From: an uncultured Bacteroides sp.
GTDB lineage: Bacteria > Bacteroidota > Bacteroidia > Bacteroidales > UBA11471
NCBI GenBank assembly: GCA_905210875.1
Contig: CAJLYN010000076.1
Span: 1-9,429, forward strand
Length of the DNA: 9,429 nt
Reading direction: 5' to 3'
Of the stretch, positions 8,043-9,429 are shown in pieces. Under the pieces are notes generated by a model that saw only the letters and a program-made list of their open reading frames with translations, was not told the DNA's origin and ran no database searches. Numbering within the stretch: position 1 is the stretch's first letter; each line of letters opens with the position of its first letter. The position numbers and the translations under genes were made by a program.

Positions 8043-8107
8043 TACAAAAAGTCCTGGGTAAAAAGGCGCTTGTACAAAAGCTTCCTGGCTATAAAAGCCG
8101 CACTTGA
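8043..8107. repeat. Degenerate tandem direct repeat in susC leader
   Basis: Two adjacent, imperfect copies. Copy 1 (8043-8073) reads TACAAAAAG, TCCTGGGTA, AAAAGGCGCTTG in order; copy 2 (8073-8107) reads TACAAAAGC, TTCCTGGCTA, TAAAAGCCGCACTTG. Shared parts are TACAAAA, TCCTGG, AAAAG and CTTG, with small insertions in copy 2. The 8-bp palindrome TTGTACAA (8070-8077) lies at the junction. Each copy could hold a regulator site, or the pair could form structure in the leader RNA. Similarity was judged by eye. Confidence 0.5.
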
Positions 8108-8193
8108 TCCCGTATTTGTGTGAATAGTATTCCTCTGGGTTGTAGGCTTAGGTAGATGCGATTTCGGTTTCGTATCGTATCGGTTATTGTGTG

Positions 8194-8201
8194 CAAACAT
8201 A
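8194..8201 (-). promoter_or_regulatory. Candidate -7 promoter element for the susC operon
   Basis: The minus strand reads TATGTTTG, an exact match to the Bacteroidota housekeeping -7 consensus TAnnTTTG. It lies about 220 bp upstream of the susC start. No convincing TTTG -33 partner is seen about 19-21 bp upstream; that stretch is instead T-rich. If STN signalling is used, an ECF-sigma promoter elsewhere in the region may be the real one. Confidence 0.4.
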
Positions 8202-8358
8202 AAAAAAAGAATTTATTTATGCTGTATGAAGACCGAGATAATTGCTTGTGCGTAGTTAAAAAGTCTTATTTATGGCTCTAAGATGGCCCAAAAAGCCTTT
8301 CTTGGTTGATTTCAGGTATAAAAGTTGACCCAACATGTATTTTCCTGAGAAATTTGTT

Positions 8359-8366
8359 TATATTTG
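8359..8366 (+). promoter_or_regulatory. Candidate -7 promoter element for the repeat-protein gene
   Basis: TATATTTG matches TAnnTTTG exactly and lies about 66 bp before the ATG at 8433, giving a 5' leader of roughly 60 nt. A TTG at 8325-8327 is too far upstream to be an ordinary -33 box, so the -33 half is weak. The leader just before the start is A/T-rich without a clear Shine-Dalgarno sequence, as is common in Bacteroidota. Confidence 0.55.
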
Positions 8367-8432
8367 CGGTGTCGAATCTGACAAATGTACATATATAGAA
8401 TAAAATCCTTAACATTTAAAAAATTATTGCGT

Positions 8433-9429
8433 ATGAAGAAACTTGACTCCTTCAAATCATTCTTCGCACTTGTAGTTGTGGCTCTGTTTGCCTTCACGGC
8501 GCACCCCGTACAAGCTGCTGTTACGCTCGAAGATTTGGCAGGGACCTATTCGTTCGTTGCCACGGGCGTAAGTGAAAATTCCGGCAATCTGCCTACAGAG
8601 TTCGATGTTGTTGTCAGCCTCACCGGCAATGAGAACGAAGTGAAGTTCAGCAACTTTGTAGCTTCGGCCAACTCTTTTGTAGGTACCTTCGATGCTGCTG
8701 CACAGACGATAACCGTAGCATTCGGTCAGTATCTGAACGACAACTTTGATATGCTGGGCGGTGAAGGTTATACCGAGCAGGGCTCCTTTGCCTTCACGGT
8801 AAATGCCGACGGAAGCCTCTCGACCGATGCTGTATTTGGAATCGCTTCATTCTTTGGCGATGCCGTACTCTATAGCGGAGCCACTCTCACCAAGACCGTG
8901 CAGGTAGATGTACCCCTGGCCGACGTGTTGGGCACCTACTCGCTGGTAGCTACCGAAGGTTACTATTACGATATGTCATCGCTTTGGCCTCTGCCCACCG
9001 AGACTCCCAAAACGACCGCTCGTTACACCGACTTTGACTTTACCATTGCCGCCGACGCCGCCAGTGGTGAAGATGCCCTTACCATCACCGGTATGTGGGG
9101 AATAGCCGACGCTGCTTTCAAGGCCACCTATAGCCAAGCCGATCGTCGTATCGTTATCTCCGCTCAGACGGTGGGAACCTGGGAACTTACCAGCGATGTA
9201 TACATGTCGGTAAAATCGGCCACGGAGATTGTCTTTGATGATGCTAGCTTCACCGTTAAAGACAACGTTACCAACGAGTCTATCAACATCACGGCAGCTA
9301 CGGCTACCAAGCAGGGAGAAACTTCTTCTGCCCTCGATCAGTTGGCAGGGACCTACACGTTCGTTGCCACGGGTGTAAGTGAAAATTCCGGCAATCTGCC
9401 TACAGAGTTCGATGTTGTTGTCAGCCTCA
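8433..9429 (+). CDS. Secreted protein of long near-identical repeats (partial, runs off right edge); function unknown
   Basis: Open frame of 332 codons from ATG 8433 to the window end with no stop. The signal peptide is clear (MKKLDSFKSF, then a hydrophobic stretch, ending HPVQA-A near residue 28). I do not recognise a named family. The mature part is acidic, rich in Thr/Ala/Asp/Val and strand-like, with two related domains per repeat: domain A (about 35-154, starting LAGTYSFVATG, ending TLTK) and domain B (about 165-293, starting VLGTYSLVATE, ending TATK). Internal matches such as SFVGTFDAAAQTITV (81-95) and AFKATYSQADRRIVI (228-242) support common descent. Domain A then restarts at residue 301 almost unchanged. 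No cysteine is seen after the signal peptide and no lipobox is present, so it is not a lipoprotein. A surface or extracellular beta-domain protein (lipocalin-, calycin- or adhesin-like) is a guess. The C-terminal end and any sorting signal lie beyond the window. Divergent from the susC operon; a functional link is not shown. Confidence 0.87.
   Translation, partial: MKKLDSFKSFFALVVVALFAFTAHPVQAAVTLEDLAGTYSFVATGVSENSGNLPTEFDVVVSLTGNENEVKFSNFVASANSFVGTFDAAAQTITVAFGQYLNDNFDMLGGEGYTEQGSFAFTVNADGSLSTDAVFGIASFFGDAVLYSGATLTKTVQVDVPLADVLGTYSLVATEGYYYDMSSLWPLPTETPKTTARYTDFDFTIAADAASGEDALTITGMWGIADAAFKATYSQADRRIVISAQTVGTWELTSDVYMSVKSATEIVFDDASFTVKDNVTNESINITAATATKQGETSSALDQLAGTYTFVATGVSENSGNLPTEFDVVVSL
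8526..9332 (+). repeat. 807-bp coding repeat, unit 1
   Basis: Complete first unit (269 codons, residues 32-300) of the repeat-protein gene, defined by the restart of the same sequence exactly 807 bp later. It begins at codon CTC of LEDLAGTYS and includes domains A and B. The period is a multiple of three, so the frame is kept. Confidence 0.85.
9333..9429 (+). repeat. 807-bp coding repeat, start of unit 2 (cut by window edge)
   Basis: The 97 visible bases match 8526-8622 at 91 positions. All six differences fall in the first 42 bases (LEDLAGTYS becomes LDQLAGTYT plus two silent changes). The last 55 bases (9375-9429 against 8568-8622) are identical, including third codon positions, indicating recent duplication or gene conversion. 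Confidence 0.9.

Larger units (their letters stand above)
7974..8432. other. Divergent intergenic region between susC operon and repeat-protein gene
   Basis: 459 bp without a credible gene. It is clearly richer in A/T than the flanking coding DNA. It contains one candidate TAnnTTTG element for each direction, a degenerate direct repeat in the susC leader, and short hairpin-forming stretches. Any minus-strand leader from the proposed susC promoter would be about 210 nt, longer than needed for translation. No tRNA, riboswitch or CRISPR pattern was recognised here. Confidence 0.85.

Noticed and set aside
8087..8099. Small hairpin GGCT-ATAAA-AGCC in the susC leader
   Set aside because: A 4-bp stem is too weak to call alone; kept only as part of the direct-repeat observation.
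8269..8303. Possible terminator hairpin (GGCT ... AGCC followed by TTTC)
   Set aside because: The stem is only 4 bp with a long loop and no real T-run, and no gene ends nearby.
8382..8389. Second minus-strand TAnnTTTG match (TACATTTG)
   Set aside because: It would give a leader of about 400 nt and lies inside the 5' leader of the divergent gene; likely a chance match in A/T-rich DNA.
7974..8432. Invertible (phase-variable) promoter controlling susC
   Set aside because: No pair of long inverted repeats flanking the promoter region was found by eye, and no invertase gene is in the window.
8312..8497. 61-codon minus-strand open frame across the start of the repeat-protein gene
   Set aside because: It overlaps the promoter and signal-peptide region of a better-supported gene and has an unstructured, A/T-driven composition.

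Overview
The window looks like a chromosomal piece of a Bacteroidota genome, most probably a gut-type Bacteroidales. The reasons are a SusC/SusD outer-membrane uptake pair with an N-terminal STN domain on SusC, Bacteroidota-style lipoprotein signals, A/T-rich start regions without a clear Shine-Dalgarno sequence, and matches to the TAnnTTTG promoter element. Genus and species cannot be fixed from the sequence.

Layout. Positions 1-7973 hold a five-gene minus-strand operon, read from right to left: susC-like TonB-dependent transporter (7973-4404), susD-like lipoprotein (4376-2877), a lipoprotein resembling the SusCD-associated zinc metallohydrolase (Peptidase_Mx1-like) family (2865-1918), a subtilisin-like S8-family protein (1883-192), and the first 61 codons of a retropepsin-like aspartyl protease (185 to beyond the left edge). 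Intergenic gaps are only 27, 11, 34 and 6 bp, so co-transcription is very likely. Positions 7974-8432 are a divergent intergenic region with a candidate promoter in each direction and a degenerate pair of ~31-35 bp direct repeats in the susC leader. From 8433 to the right edge runs an open plus-strand gene for a secreted protein built from long, nearly identical 807-bp repeats; it is cut by the window edge.

Main point. The two protease-like proteins downstream of SusCD both appear catalytically dead. The S8-like protein keeps the conserved sequence around every active-site block but has lost Asp, His, oxyanion Asn and Ser (aligned residues Gly70, Pro311, Asp407, Phe480). The lipoprotein keeps the ends of the metallohydrolase family but has no HExxH anywhere. 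Only the aspartyl protease keeps its visible active-site motif (DTG). A coherent inference is a peptide or protein uptake locus in which former proteases act as binding or scaffolding subunits on the cell surface or in the periplasm, with the aspartyl protease as the possible remaining hydrolase. The substrate is unknown. The family comparisons were made from memory of conserved motifs, not from a database search.
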